The position numbers and the translations under genes were made by a program. The notes under the pieces were generated by a model, which saw only the letters and a list, made by a program, of their open reading frames with translations, had not been told where the DNA came from and did no database searches. A stretch of 64,000 nt of DNA, from NCBI RefSeq assembly GCF_037392515.1, contig NC_090288.1:8907969-8971968 (forward strand). The letters run 5' to 3'. Source of the stretch: Haliotis asinina. Its lineage: Eukaryota; Mollusca; Gastropoda; Lepetellida; Haliotidae. Of the stretch, positions 12,201-23,056 are shown one piece after another; within the stretch, counting starts at the first letter, position 1; each line of letters opens with the position of its first letter.

Positions 12201-15200
12201 GGCACATAGATAGGTCTGATGGTGAACTGCTGCCTTTTGGTAGTTTGAGATTTCTGAATTAAATTTTTTTTGTGTGTTTGTTTCCATGGCAATAATCTTG
12301 GCCTCATCTGAATTTGATGGCAGTGCTCCTTTTTGAACTTTGGAGCATAACTCTACCTTTCAATACTTTCCCCTTTGCTACAGACATGCCATAACATTTG
12401 ACATAATCAGAACTCATAGACATGAAGAATATTTTGCCAATGGGAGGTGTATTAATGACATTTTCCTCTTGTTGTCATTGAACACCATGTCACCAGTCCA
12501 AATAGTCTGTTGAGCAGATCAGTTCTACTCCAGATGTGCCCCACCTGTGTAATCTGTCTCAGCCCTAACATGGAGACATACATTCTTTCAGTTTATGTTT
12601 GAATTTAATATGTTGCTATGGTTACCGCAAGTTAATCGTGTTAATGATATATGGTGTTGTAGAACATATTGTCAGCTATGTAACGATGTGATGAACCGGT
12701 GTATGAAACTCCTCAAATATTTGTAATGGACCACATGTTCGATAACCCCAATGCAAACCCTTGTCAGTTTCACGTCCTGCCTTGTACTTAGATGAATGAC
12801 AGTTTCCAGCCACGCAAGAATCGTACTTTCTTGTGACTCGCCGTACTTCTTAAATGCCCATCAAACAGATCATCTTTCTGTACACACGATGAGCCCAGAG
12901 CGTATCAGCAAGTAAACTAGCCAATCGGAATCCGTCGTTAAACTTGAGTGCACACCCACCGGCTATAACTAGGTTCAGTGTCCCGAGGGCCTTGTTTTGA
13001 GGGAAGTAGGCCCAGGTACAAAATATTGCACTTTAGAATCGCGATTGTATGTTTATAATTTTGTTTATTTGTTTTTTTACAATCAGCAATGTATATTATA
13101 TGTCATGAATAAGTGATAATTGTGTTTTAATTATGTTTGATTTTTTGGTTGCATGTGACCTTTAACCACTAGGCTACCCCTCTGCCCCAGTCAGGGCAAG
13201 AGTAATCAGGGCAGTTTGGTTGGACAGGTGTGTAAATCTGGCCATTGTTGTCATTTCGCTTCCAGCATGTGTGACATATGTAAATGTTGTGATTGTAGGA
13301 CATGCATTTCAATACATTTGAAATTTTGTATGACGAGGGTGAGGTTTGTTGTATATTTAGTACACGCGTAAATGGTTGGTAGTGTGTAAATTGTTTGTAA
13401 CAAGATTGGCACTATTTATCCTTCATATTTTATCAATGTGTTAAAAATCTGACATGTCCTTCATTGGCAATATCTAATCTAGCTTGGGAATTTTTTATGA
13501 CAAACAAAAGGACCAAATACTTTGTATTTTATTCGTTTTTGTAACAAGGGATGTGCTTTTTGTCATGTATCTGGATGCAGAAACCTAACATCAGGTGTTT
13601 ACTGTACACTAAATTTCATTTAAGAAGATATTGTTTCTGGAGTAGTTGAAAAGAATAGACCTTTTTCCCATTCCTGGTCTGGAGAGTTATTATGGTAGAT
13701 GGTTATGATTTTCAAGTTGAATTTTGAAGTAAAAAACAATCTTTTTCTCTTGCAGACACGAAAAATATCTTTCCTGGTAACTCTTTCTTTCATTACAGAT
13801 GGATCAAAGATTTCTGTTACAATGAAATAGTTTTTCAAATTTATTTGACACATTTTCTTTCCAATAACGTAGAGTGTCTTGGCATAACGATACTGACTTT
13901 CATTTACAGGACTAGAAAGTAAATGTCTTATGACCTAAAGAGTGAGATATTGTCAGAAATCAATCAGAAATATCAAAATATTCTCTTGAAATCACCTTCA
14001 GTGCAATAAGTTTTAATGAGAGATAGTTGAGTGAATATCAAGAGCATTGAAAAGCACTAGCAGATTTCACTTTTTCATCTGACACAGTGTAGAACAGGTT
14101 TATTTCATAAACATACATTCACAGAACTGAATTTTTAAGTATGTGTAACAAAATAGCATGTTGTAATCTGAATAAAATTGTGAGGAAACATGTGTTGCTT
14201 TGTTAAATACGGTAACAGGTTTGAATCACTAGGCATGTTTTGACAACATAACCGGGAGAGCCACATTCGATGTTCACGTAAACGTAACTATTGCCGGGAG
14301 AGCCACATCAGTTGAGGCTATCTGTTTTGGAAATGTGGCTTTCCCGGCCTGTAACCATCATCAGAATGTTTTAGTGAATCTCATGTTGTATGCAAGACTT
14401 CCTAGTAAGCCTTTTTACAAGCTGAAAAGTTTTGGACAATGTTTTTAGATGTCATGTAGAACCTTGCCCTCTAATAATTGAAGTAATGCTTACTCAGGTT
14501 GTTATGTATTTGATAACGCATCCTGTTCACAGGCAATAAGAAAGATCTGGAGAGTTTGCGTGAGGTGAGCTGTGAGGAGGCGAAGAACTACGCCCACAGC
14601 TGTGGGATGTTAGACTCCCTGGAGACCAGCGCCAAGGAGAACACCAACATAGATGAGGCCTTCATGCAGATGGCAAAGGTGAGTGAGTGAGTGAGGGCTG
14701 TTGCCACTTGAAGAACGTTTTCCAATATGAATGAGTGAGGTTTGTTTAACGTGACATTTAGCAGTATTCCAGCAATATCATGGCGGGGCCCCAAAAATGG
14801 GCTTCATAGTGTACCCATCTTTTAATCCAACCCATGTGTTCCCTGTTATTCACTTGGCTGCCCAGCTGCTCTATTTCCAGTATGAAGTGCAGCATCATCA
14901 TATTCATCATCATATTCATCATCATCATCAAATTCATCATCATATTCATCAAATTCATCATCATATTCATCATATTCATCATCATATTCATCATCATATT
15001 CATCATCATCAAATTCATCATCATATTCATCATCATCAAATTCATCATCATATTCATCATATTCATCATCATATTCATCATCATATTCATTATTAATTTC
15101 AGCATAGACTATAGGCCTTTCCGTCCATACTTTTAGCAGTGTGCAAACAATAATGTTTACATTTCTTACACTTAACACTTCATGAAATTTTGTATCAGAT

Positions 15201-16437
15201 TATTTTGTAAACGTAGAATTCTAGATCTTTCTCAGCTGTGTTTCTTATTATATTTGGAATTATTGATGATAGCAACCAGTCAAACTTCTCTATGTCATGT
15301 TATTATCCCCTTGGCATGTAATGCTGGGGGATATAGTTGGCGCCATCTTCCTCTGTCCTTCTGTCCATATCATTTTGTTTCCAGAGCATAACCCAAAAAC
15401 TGTTCAAAGGTTTTTCAACAAAAGTTGGTAGATATAACAAACAGAACCTGAGGTGATGCCTTGTGTTATTTTCAGATTTTTGTCATTTACATTTTTCTTT
15501 GTATCGATTGAAAGATTTGTATTTAGTCTAAAGGGAGGGGTGGGCTTTGTTTCCAGAGCACAACGCGAAAACTACTCAATGTCATTCAGCAAAACTTGGC
15601 AGGCAGATCCAAAGGTGGTGCCTTTTGCAACTGGCAGATTTGGGGCATTCATATTATTCTCTGTTTCCATGGAAATGAACTGGACTTAGTTGCAACACTT
15701 GGTATATATATCAAACAGAACCTAAAGTAGTGCTATTTACAAATTTTTGTGATTTATTATTTCCTCAGTTTAATGGAAACGATTCAGATTTAATGGGCTT
15801 CATTTTCGGAGCACAACTCGAAAACCGTTAAATATCTGTCAGCAAAATTTGGCAGGTCCCAGAGTGATGCCTTTTGTTATTTACAGATTTTGGGTATTTA
15901 GATTTTTCCTGGTTTTCATGGAAACGATTTGCACTCAGTCAAAAAACACCATCAAACTAGACTTTAAGTAACTGTCGGATGATTTGTTATGTGGGAGCAT
16001 GTTTGATGCAATCATAGACTGGCTGGCTGTGACATCTTGTTTCCAATCACAAAGTTTTTGGAGTTTAGGAGTAGATTCATTTTTTTAAAGACTGGAATAT
16101 TGCCATCATTAAACAACAAACACACAGAAAGTTAGTAATGCATGACAATCATGTCCCAGAGGTGAATATCATGCTCATGATATTGATCACTAGACTGTCT
16201 GGTCAAGACTTGATTATTAACAGACCTTTATCGTGTAACTGAATTATTGTAGAGCACAGTAAACCTCAAACAATCTAATCTAACTGCATTCATAATTATG
16301 ATCATCCTTTGTTTGTTTCCCACCAGGAACTAAAGCGTCGGTATGGAGGCGAGCTGGGGCTAGAAGGAAGTGGTGAGAGAATCAGTCTCAACTCATCCCA
16401 GGTCGGCATGGGATGGCCATGCTGTGGAAAATCGTAG
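9047..16437 (+). CDS. RAB43: Rab GTPase, RAB43/RAB19 subfamily (4 coding exons, complete)
   Basis: Small Ras-superfamily GTPase that switches between GDP and GTP states on membranes; vertebrate RAB43 acts in ER-Golgi and Golgi traffic. Coding exons are 9047-9244, 11131-11314, 14533-14678 and 16327-16437, joining to 212 aa. Visible motifs: P-loop GDAGVGKT (23-30), switch I TIGVDF (48-53), WDTAGQE (70-76), NKKD (129-132), ETSAK (158-162), and a C-terminal CC (208-209) followed by GKS, a CCXXX-type geranylgeranylation signal. The stretch [15 protein letters not shown] is typical of RAB43/RAB19. The ending [10 protein letters not shown] resembles human RAB43 (LNSKDIGEGW), and by my recollection human RAB43 is also 212 aa, so RAB43 is preferred over RAB19. 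The start at 9047 has A at -3; the TTG two codons upstream is not a plausible start. All introns are GT-AG and no key residue is missing. Confidence 0.93.
9245..11130 (+). other. Rab intron 1, no feature seen
   Basis: AT-rich intron with no SINE or coding segment. A small palindrome ACACACACGTGTGTGT is at about 10191. Confidence 0.6.
11131..11314 (+). CDS. RAB43: RAB43-like coding exon 2
   Basis: Encodes residues 67-127 plus the first base of Gly128 ([12 protein letters not shown] to VQLMIG). The acceptor follows a pyrimidine tract ending TTTCAG; the donor is GGTAAAT. Intron phase is 0 on the left and 1 on the right. It carries switch II and the Rab-family segments. Confidence 0.93.
11354..11740. 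repeat. diverged local duplication in Rab intron 2
   Basis: The stretch 11354-11446 (CATTTCCTTGACTGT and onward) resembles 11648-11738 (CATTTCCTTGCTTGT and onward), both ending with an ACTAC...ACCCAG segment, about 294 bp apart. Confidence 0.45.
11915..12470 (+). repeat. modular dispersed repeat in Rab intron 2
   Basis: Starts with GTTATCCCC and then has about three related modules of roughly 150-170 bp (near 11990, 12160, 12338). Each carries a variant of GGAGCATAACTCT...AAACTTGGCACATAGATAG...TGCCTTTTGGTA...TTCCATGGCAA. The same architecture recurs at 15301-15950. Confidence 0.6.
14251..14348. repeat. hairpin with CCGGGAGAGCCACAT motif, Rab intron 2
   Basis: Arms GCCGGGAGAGCCACAT (14293-14308) and ATGTGGCTTTCCCGGC (14333-14348) pair at 15 of 16 positions around a 24-base loop. 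An extra direct copy ACCGGGAGAGCCACAT starts about 42 bp earlier. It ends 184 bp before Rab exon 3. Confidence 0.6.
14533..14678 (+). CDS. RAB43: RAB43-like coding exon 3
   Basis: Completes Gly128 and encodes [11 protein letters not shown] through MQMAK (residue 176), including the guanine-specificity motif NKKD and ETSAK. The acceptor is TTCACAG. The donor AAG|GTGAGT sits at the start of a run of GTGA tetranucleotides, see findings. Confidence 0.93.
14728..14822 (-). repeat. family 2 SINE 3' part, Rab intron 3
   Basis: Contains AGCAGTATTCCAGCAATATC, ATGGGCTTCATAGTGTACCC; only the 3' half in family sense, without the tRNA-like head. Confidence 0.65.
14889..15096. repeat. cryptic trinucleotide array (ATC/ATT), Rab intron 3
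   Basis: About 208 bp made of ATTCATCATC and CAAATTCATC variants. All six frames are open because of the triplet period, giving false His/Ile-rich and acidic Asp/Glu/Tyr ORFs of about 100 codons on both strands. Confidence 0.9.
15301..15950 (+). repeat. modular dispersed repeat in Rab intron 3
   Basis: Begins TTATCCCC followed by a short hairpin around TTGGCATGTAATGCTGGGGG, then about four modules (near 15376, 15548, 15690, 15805) of the type CCAGAGCACAACGCGAAAAC...AAACTTGGCAGG...GTGGTGCCTTTTG...TTCCATGGAAA. Same module as in intron 2. Confidence 0.65.
16160..16265 (+). repeat. family 1 SINE-like fragment, old
   Basis: Diverged match to ATGCTCATGATATTGATCAC and AGACTGTCTGGTCAAGACTT; lies 60 bp before Rab exon 4. 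Confidence 0.5.
16327..16437 (+). CDS. RAB43: RAB43-like coding exon 4 with stop
   Basis: Encodes residues 177-212 ([11 protein letters not shown] to GWPCCGKS) and TAG at 16435-16437. This is the hypervariable tail with the prenylated cysteines. The acceptor is CACCAG. Confidence 0.9.
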   Translation, partial: ELKRRYGGELGLEGSGERISLNSSQVGMGWPCCGKS

Positions 16438-19400
16438 TTTAGGTCAAGGTCATTGAAGGGTAAACTACATTGCCAGAGAGGTCATTGAAGTTGAGCTAAA
16501 CCTTATCCCAGAAATATGAAACAATTTTGAGAGAACTGTTGACGGATGCTGTTGATTTTGTCATCTTTTATCCTGTAGTGGGAAGGAGGTTTCACTACGA
16601 TTCTCGTATGAAATCATTGAGGTTTAGTTCCTGTTTGTAAATAGATTTATTTATGAGGCTTGTCTGTAGTATCTGAGTCAGCCGTTTGACATACAGTCGT
16701 TCATGTATAATGTGATAAATTGTCTCAAATGATTATGCATCATTTTTCACAAAAATCAGTTTAGATTTGTAGTAGTTACCCTCAACTGTTGGCAGAGAAA
16801 GATTTACACCATAGTTAATACACACACAGGTATTAGATACTTTGATGACTAGTGAATATGTGCTTCTTATAGCTGTTTAAGTACTTGGAAAGTCCTTGAA
16901 ATCTTAAGTAGGCACATCTTGTGAAGTGCTTGAATTACTTGTAAAGGTCAACGTGAATCCATGTGTGGATCAAGAGGAACAAAGACGACCTGCTGGTGGT
17001 ATGCTTCAGTGTGTGAAATAAGGCCTGTCCAACCGCCTGGGATGGGCTAGATTTCTAAGGGATGGTCTAAATTTACAGTTTGCCAACCCAATGGTCTAGT
17101 CAAAATTTTAGAAAAATATGTTCCAGTAATATTCTTTGGATATTCTGGTCTGGTTTAGTCCATTTTGGCCTGGTAACATTTTGAAGTTACCAGACCAGAT
17201 GTCTTGCTGGGTCTTGGGCTTATTTCATACGCTGTATTCTTGCGGATTTCATTCATTGCAAGCCTGTTGGATTATTGAATGTGAAGGTTTAGATGCATTT
17301 TTTGTAAGCTTGTCAAAGTGGTAAAACTGTCTGAGGAGGATGTATGATGGTGTTCTTGAAATGTACTTACATTGGTCAAGTGACGTCTGCTTTAATGTTG
17401 AACTATTACCATAATAATCAGTTGTTCTTTTGACACAATGATTATTTCATGAATATTATTTGATTTGTATATGACACACATGTACTTTGACATGGGACAT
17501 GGCATCTTCTGATGTATATAGAGACTGCTTATAATCTCTTAGCCATTCCAAACACATTGCATCCTTTTGTATTTATATTAGCGACATCTCATTGCAAGGA
17601 GTGCATGTCGTGGAAACAAGATGTCTGAAGTTTAGAATTTGATAAGTTGAAACGATGTGATTAGAAAAATCAGCTGAATTATGATACTCTGCTAGATAGA
17701 TTAAATATTTGGTTTTGCATCATTTTGATGAAACATGTAGGTTAAATTTTGCACATGGGAAAACTGTGTAAATTCTGTGCTTTGTGTCATTTGTTTTAAT
17801 GTGGATGAATTAGGCTGAAAGCAGTATGAATCCTGTAAAATTTGGATTGACTCACAATTCAATCTCATATCAGGGATATATTTAGACTGCTCAGAGGCTA
17901 ATATTTGGCGTATCTATGGGAAGTTACTAAAAGCCATGAAGTCAATGACACTTTTCAAATTTCATCCTAAAATGATGAAATGTTTATGAAACTAATACCT
18001 AATGTTTTCTTGTTGAATTGATCTGTTTTATTGCTAACAGTTCCAGTACACAAGAACAAGTTTTAATGTTTGGTTTTATTTCATTGCATTGAATGCAATC
18101 TCAAAATATAATGTTGAAAGTTCCTCTGAATATGAGAAATTAAGAATTTTTAAATATCCCAGTTTTGAAAATATGATTTATTTTCAACGTTAATGCCCAT
18201 GGACAATTAGTGTCATCTTCTGGACAGTCCATCTTTGAAATGTCTATAAATAATCACAGGGACACCACTACCAAGTCTGCATGTCGTAATGTAACTGTTG
18301 AAATGTTGCTAGTCATAAGAGGAGATAAAAATGATCAGCTTGTCCAGGTAGCTGATATGTTCATCCAGCCTTTTGAAAAAGGGGGTGTTGTTGATTGAGA
18401 ATCAGTTGGAAAAAAAGCCCCATGTAGCTGGTGATGTTAAACAAACAAAGAAAGGTAATTGAAATTATTCTGGTATTATATATGACAAAACTATGTATAC
18501 AGTATGTGTAGCGTTAATACTGCTCTAATGCTAAGAGAAAGGATCTAACTATGAAACCTGTTATGATAATTGTTATTCACACCCAAAATGTGACCTGTCT
18601 GCACTTTACGGTGGTCAGAAGAGGAGACAAACCGGACCTTGTGGTCAGGTTCAGTGACTTGGCTAATAATGGGACCCTTTACAAGATGGTGTAGATGGTT
18701 GCTGAGAGGAGTTCTTTCCTTGATTCCGGTGCTAGCATTTACTAACAGTCTTATCAACACAAAGAACTAACCTTATGTGTGATTGCAGGAAGCTTCCAAT
18801 GTGCTTTATGTCAAATGTTCATCAACTCTCTGTCACTCACATTCCTGTGTTCCCATGGTTACCTCTCTGCTACAACTGCACCAATAAGCATGTGATCTTG
18901 TGATGTCATGCGCCACAATGTTCGCCTGTTATTTTTTCAGTAGAACTACTGTTTTAGTAGGACTGCATCTTTTACACTTTGTATTAATGTTTTGTGCTTT
19001 CCTAAAACTTATATGATATTTGAGACATGTATTTCAGATGTACCTTTTGCAAAAAAAACCTATTTGAAGTGGCTTTTTGTGTTTTATCTTGCTTAAATCA
19101 GTTAAAGTTTTGAATGGTGAAGTTTACTAGAAAAAAATCAAAACAGTAATTATTTGTTTTCATAATTACTTCGATGATGTTTTAATAGATCAACAGTTGT
19201 TGCGACTACAAATGGTTTGAAGCTGTCAGTTTTATATAATAGGTTGTATATACAATAATGCAACTTGACAATCGGAATAAAATGTGTCTGTGGTGTTACT
19301 GTTACCATGGTTACTGTTAAGAATACCAAACTATCTGGATGTTGTTATCCTTTGGCCTTCTACTTCAGTCTGTGAAATTTTTAGATTTGTAAATAACCCT

Positions 19401-19445
19401 TAACATGTAAAAAGGTTAGATTTTAGATAATAAAACACACATTCA
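16438..19445 (+). other. probable 3' UTR of the Rab gene
   Basis: No exon-like coding potential and no SINE copies in about 3 kb directly after the Rab stop codon, in contrast to the SINE-rich introns. The first canonical AATAAA signals downstream that I noticed lie at 19276-19281 and 19429-19434. The extent is inferred; the transcript could end earlier by a variant signal. Confidence 0.35.
19276..19281 (+). promoter_or_regulatory. candidate polyadenylation signal, Rab gene
   Basis: AATAAA in AT-rich sequence 2.8 kb after the Rab stop, followed by GT-rich sequence (TGTGTCTGTGGTG) within 10-25 bp, as expected of a downstream element. A second AATAAA is at 19429-19434. Confidence 0.3.
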
Positions 19446-22400
19446 TTTGAAACGAAACTTCATGCTTTTGCTACAAGCTGAAAGATTATTGATCGGAAAA
19501 TGGTGTTCCAAGACTATGCTATTTTTAAACTCAGGACTCTTCCTATCTATGTCGTGTGTTGAAATATTTCCTCCATCTTGTGGATTCGTTATTTGTGAAT
19601 GTGATGTGCTCATTGTTTGTTGTGTGGGTATAGGGTTAGGAGGATGTAACGGCTTTGGTTAATGTTTCAACTAGTATCAGTAGCTGTGATAACAAAAACA
19701 TCCATAATTTTTAAGATATTTTACACAATTGCTCTATCTTTGATGGATTATGATAGTAACTGATATGAATGCTAAGATGTACAAAGTTTGATTCACTTAT
19801 GATTAGTTGTTAATCAAATGTGTCTGTGGTCACAGTGACCGTCTTATTAACAAAATAATTAAGACAACAAGCCCAAAATAGAAGTGAATATACTGACCAG
19901 CAAAATAAACGCAACTCTTTTTGTCAATTTTTTAAATAGAAGATGAAAATGTAAACAAATACTTTTATGAGACATCATTTTTGAAAACTGCATTTCCTTT
20001 GTTGTTCAGACTGCACATTTTGATGTGACTGAGAAATACCATGCACCTTTCACTGTAGTCAGAATCTACTAAAGCAAGTGAAAAAATTTCATGGCGATGA
20101 CACTGACAAAAAATAGACCTACACAAAGTAATTTTCGTATCTTTTTTGCCTACACAACCTACATAGTAAGCCAAAATTCTATAAACCATGCAATTAAAAA
20201 AATATGATTGTTTTCTAAGAGGAGATTATAGAGACATTTTATCGGTAGTATTGGTGGGTTTAATATTAAACCAAGTCATATTCTTATTAATATTTTTCAT
20301 GCTGTTCTTTACACAAGATGTATATGATTTCATGTGCAATGTAAATGACAGAAGTGTTCATAGTTGACATTCATCTAGTGCAAGAGCATATTTTAGACAT
20401 GGATTGTTATGATGAATATCTTGTGGAGTTTCTTATAGTTATATGAAGGATACATTTATTTAAGAGGAGAAATTGAGATATTTTGATGTCCAGTTGAAAA
20501 TGTTTACATATATAATTTCGAAAGATGATGCACTTGAATGTTTATAGCTTGGATGTGGAATGGATACATAACACATGATTCCTCTATAGTGTCAGTTGAT
20601 GTTTGGAATGGTTGGGGTGAAATTTATCAAGATGTATACTATCAAAATATTGGAAAAAATATATATCATCAAAACAGTAATTATTGCTTCATCGACATAG
20701 CATCACAGTATTTTTACGCCATTATGATTTCATTGGTAAGTATGATGTCACAACCAAATGACATCATTGGTAAGTATGATGTTACAACCAAATGATGTCA
20801 TTCATCTCTCTGCTGTTTAAACTGGTTAGCAGTTTTATTTGCTGAACTATATGTGCCGTTATGTAATGTCACTGTCAAATGTCATAAAAAAAAAAGTAAC
20901 AGGGCAATGTTTTCGGCCTTGAGTGAGTTTGCTTTTATGCCGCACTCATCAATATTCCAGCTATATGGTGGCTTTCAGATTACACGGACAAGATGTGACA
21001 GAAATGCTGTATGTTACACCATGATATAGCTGAGATACAGTTGACAACTTTCTGTCAAAGATATATAGAAATACTTTGATTAACCCTAAGGGACCATTTG
21101 TACACCCAGCCACCCCACCCCACCCCACCCCACCGCTCCTTCCTTGCCCAAGTGGGTCCCCTCATGACTATAGAATGAGTGTGTAGGGATAAAGCTTTTA
21201 CTATAAGACAACCAAAAATTCAGCACATCAAAATTTGAACAGTATTTCACTCTACTCATGACATAATCTACATACACTGTTCAGCACGCCATGATATAAC
21301 GGACATACTGTTGAACATTGCTTTAAACCTGTCGCCCACTCTAATAACTGTGGTCTGTTGTACCAACCTCTCTCTTATAAACTTGGCTTTTCTTTGAAGT
21401 TGCGTGTATGGCATTTCTTCTGTCTTGTTAATGTTCTGCTTGTGCAAATTATTTTGGTATAATAATAATAATGTGAGCTGTTTGTGATGCACGCATATTT
21501 ATTAATGCTAAGATTATAATATATTTTCCATTTCTTGTATATATTTCAATTGCATGTCTTTTGACAACAGTTTTCAAATGTAGGTGTGCCTTATTTTTGT
21601 ATGCTAAATTTTCTTATTAATATGATAGCTACTGGGATGGCAAGTATTGTTGAAAGGTTGTACTTGTACATTTAATGGACATGCTACCAATGCCTGTATG
21701 TTTCATTGAATGACATCTTATGTATGGCCGAAGTAAATTCACGAACGTGTAAATATTGTTCTATTGTTTTAACAATACACTCTATGTCATTTCATATATA
21801 TTGTGAAGCTTCATTTCCTGGTTTTCTGTAGTGTTCACAGTGTTTTGTATTCTGTTTAATGGTTGTTTCCAGACTACTTAAAGGATTACAATGTAGGCTT
21901 CTCAAACAACGTTATGGCATCACAGATTAACAATACTGATGCAATACAATTAGATGTTCTTCAACTGCTTTAAATAGTTTCTGTGGAATTGTTTATTTTA
22001 GTAAGTTCCCCACTTGCATTGACAAAAGGGTCTTGTTCACAAGGAAAGTGGCGAATATATTTTGCTGTGAAGAAAAATACCTCGTCTTCTATAGTGATAC
22101 CATGCCATTTTTACATACAATATATACAAAATAGGGCTTTGTTCCAAAACTGGTACCCAAGAATGAAATGTGCTCACTGTGCATTTTTCAAAATTTGTTT
22201 TATTTTTGATACCAGTTCTTATCACACTGTGGATAGCATAGTTGTCAAATCGTTAGTTCATCTTACGAAAAACTGGCTTCGATTATCCCCTTGGGTACAA
22301 TGTGAAACCCATCTGGTCTGACCTCTGTTGTAATATTGCTAGAAAGGGGTGTAAATCCATACTTACTCACATGACACTTTACCCAAAATGATGTCACCTT

Positions 22401-22917
22401 AACTGTGAAAATCATGCATGATGAGTCAATGTGATTAGGACATTTTGTTCTCATGGTTCAGTCAGTTCAGTATTTCAGTATCAGACTGGGGAAGCACTTT
22501 CTACCCTCTTGTGTTTTTTTTTTTCTGGAATTAAAAGACAGGCTTTTTCGTGACTCATTGCCCCTTGCAGCTATCTGCTGTAGATGTAGAAATAGAAGTT
22601 GTAGGAATTTGCAGGATGCAGAGTCGTATGAGAGTGAGTTTTGCATGTGGACTGAAGTAAACCATGAAAAATAGGTTGATATATATATATTTTGAGCCTT
22701 AATTCTCAGGAATTAATGGAGTTATGTCCCTTGGCCAGGTTAGCATTTGGAGATTTTATGTTTTTTCATGCCAGGTTGCCAGTTATTTTGAAACAGAAAT
22801 ATAAAGTTTCTACAAGTTAGATTCAGTCTTAAATCTTCGTTAGTTTTAAGACACATGCAGTAATGTTATCATGCTTGCTATTATACAAATGGCAGTCTTC
22901 CTCTTGATTTAACCAAA
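19446..22917. other. intergenic, little recognised
   Basis: AT-rich and almost repeat-free. It contains a 31-bp direct duplication at 20731-20792, a family 1 fragment at 20921-20995 and a short CACCC run near 21110-21135. ORFs of 60-112 codons have no recognisable domain. Confidence 0.45.
20921..20995 (-). repeat. family 1 SINE-like fragment (tail end)
   Basis: GAGTGAGTTTGCTTTTATGC, CGCACTCATCAATATTCCAG, CTATATGGTGGC; only the 75 bp nearest the tail remain. Confidence 0.65.
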
Positions 22918-23056
22918 TGGGGTGGTAGGGTAGCCTGATGGTTAAAGTGCCCTCTTGTCATGCTGAACACCCAGGTTCAATTCCCCGCAAGGGCACAATG
23001 TCTGAAGCCCATTTCTGGTGTCCATTGCCATAAAACCCAGCTACTCACTCACTGTA
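22918..23056 (+). repeat. tRNA-like SINE (family 2) copy
   Basis: GGTAGCCTGATGGTTAAAGT, CCAGGTTCAATTCCCCGC, TGAAGCCCATTTCTGGTGTC. Internal deletion before the ACTCACTCACT tail. Confidence 0.75.

Noticed and set aside
14758-15178. His/Ile-rich and Asp/Glu/Tyr-rich ORFs
   Set aside because: Products of the ATC/ATT triplet array in Rab intron 3; open in several frames on both strands.
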